From SLLW01 sp964388615 (lineage in GTDB: Bacteria > Bacteroidota > Rhodothermia > Balneolales > Natronogracilivirgulaceae), in the NCBI GenBank assembly GCA_964388615.1, contig CAYMBG010000016.1, forward strand, positions 1 through 35,849: DNA of 35,849 nt, written 5' to 3'. The notes beneath the pieces were generated by a model. That model did not search any database. It had not been told where the DNA came from and worked only from the letters and a program-made list of their open reading frames with translations. Made by a program: the position numbers and the translations under genes. Of the stretch, positions 35,764 to 35,849 are shown piece by piece. Position 1 is the stretch's first letter; every line of letters starts with the position of its first letter.

Positions 35764-35813
35764 TAATCATGTGCCTGTGTGTCCGGACGCTATCCCGGTC
35801 ATGTGCATTTCAT
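35764..35813. repeat. 50-bp direct repeat, copy 2
   Basis: Second copy, 99 bp downstream of the first. Differences are confined to the four bases after TAATCAT. Whether more copies follow beyond the window is unknown. Confidence 0.9.
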
Positions 35814-35849
35814 GGTGTGAATATTTGGATGGATTTTTCTGTGGAGTCA

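Larger units (their letters stand above)
35614..35849. other. Non-coding right edge with repeats
   Basis: These 236 bp upstream of cdd hold no open frame of note. The region carries the two 50-bp repeats and an inverted repeat ACATGACCG (35652-35660) / CGGTCATGT (35697-35705) that would enclose the palindrome GTCCGGAC at 35682-35689. The region is cut by the window end. Confidence 0.6.

Noticed and set aside
35676..35813. CRISPR-like pair of repeats
   Set aside because: Only two copies with a 60-bp interval, no array and no cas genes; treated as ordinary direct repeats.

Overview
The window is a stretch of bacterial chromosome dominated by housekeeping genes. No rRNA or tRNA gene, phage, insertion sequence or CRISPR array is visible. 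Gene content and style point to the Bacteroidota/Balneolota/Rhodothermota side of the FCB group: atpD and atpC stand alone, apart from the other ATP synthase genes; AtpD has an insert after the P-loop domain; there is a PorV/DUF5723-like outer membrane protein and a tiny Hc1-type histone-H1-like protein; Shine-Dalgarno signals are weak; several intergenic regions carry TTTG / TAnnTTTG-like promoter elements. A Balneolota-type organism is my best guess, but this is inference from gene content and was not tested phylogenetically.

Layout. 1-1066 (-): 3'-truncated outer membrane protein gene. 1414-2538 (+): site-2-protease-like M50 peptidase with two CBS domains. 2634-9358 (-): uvrD/pcrA helicase, valS and rsmB, with rsmB and valS forming an operon. 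valS is interrupted by a 100-N scaffold gap flanked by an exact 55-bp duplication; removing one copy and the Ns restores one 915-residue frame, so the break is an assembly artefact. 9630-11561 (+): atpD-atpC. 11709-15913 (-): a polyprenyl diphosphate synthase, an LpxH-type phosphatase and a class A PBP in overlapping order (envelope operon). 16065-30359 (+): a long co-directional run: pfkA, pgi, deoxynucleoside kinase, yceD/DUF177, rpmF, plsX, fabH, fabD, fabG, acpP, fabF, rnc, ilvE, thyA, folA and a secreted M1 peptidase. 30364-32545 (-): HD-domain (SAMHD1/YwfO-like) hydrolase followed by an exported FecR-like protein. 32727-33800 (+): M42 peptidase ending in a convincing bidirectional terminator. 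33865-34038 (-): a 57-residue Hc1-like gene. 34210-35613 (-): a two-domain cytidine deaminase and a small amino-acid-kinase-like protein. 35614-35849: non-coding DNA with two copies of a 50-bp repeat.

How the genes fit together. The plus-strand core is upper glycolysis (pfkA, pgi) running into the conserved yceD-rpmF-plsX-fab-acpP-fabF-rnc fatty-acid cluster. The 11.7-15.9 kb block serves the envelope (isoprenoid carrier, lipid A, peptidoglycan). Nucleotide-pool genes recur across the right half: deoxynucleoside kinase, thyA, folA, an HD-domain candidate dNTPase and cytidine deaminase.

I found no clear defence island or obviously new multi-gene system. The least explained items are the cytidine deaminase with its inactive-looking domain in front of the active one, the small kinase-like protein beside it, and the repeat pair at the right edge.
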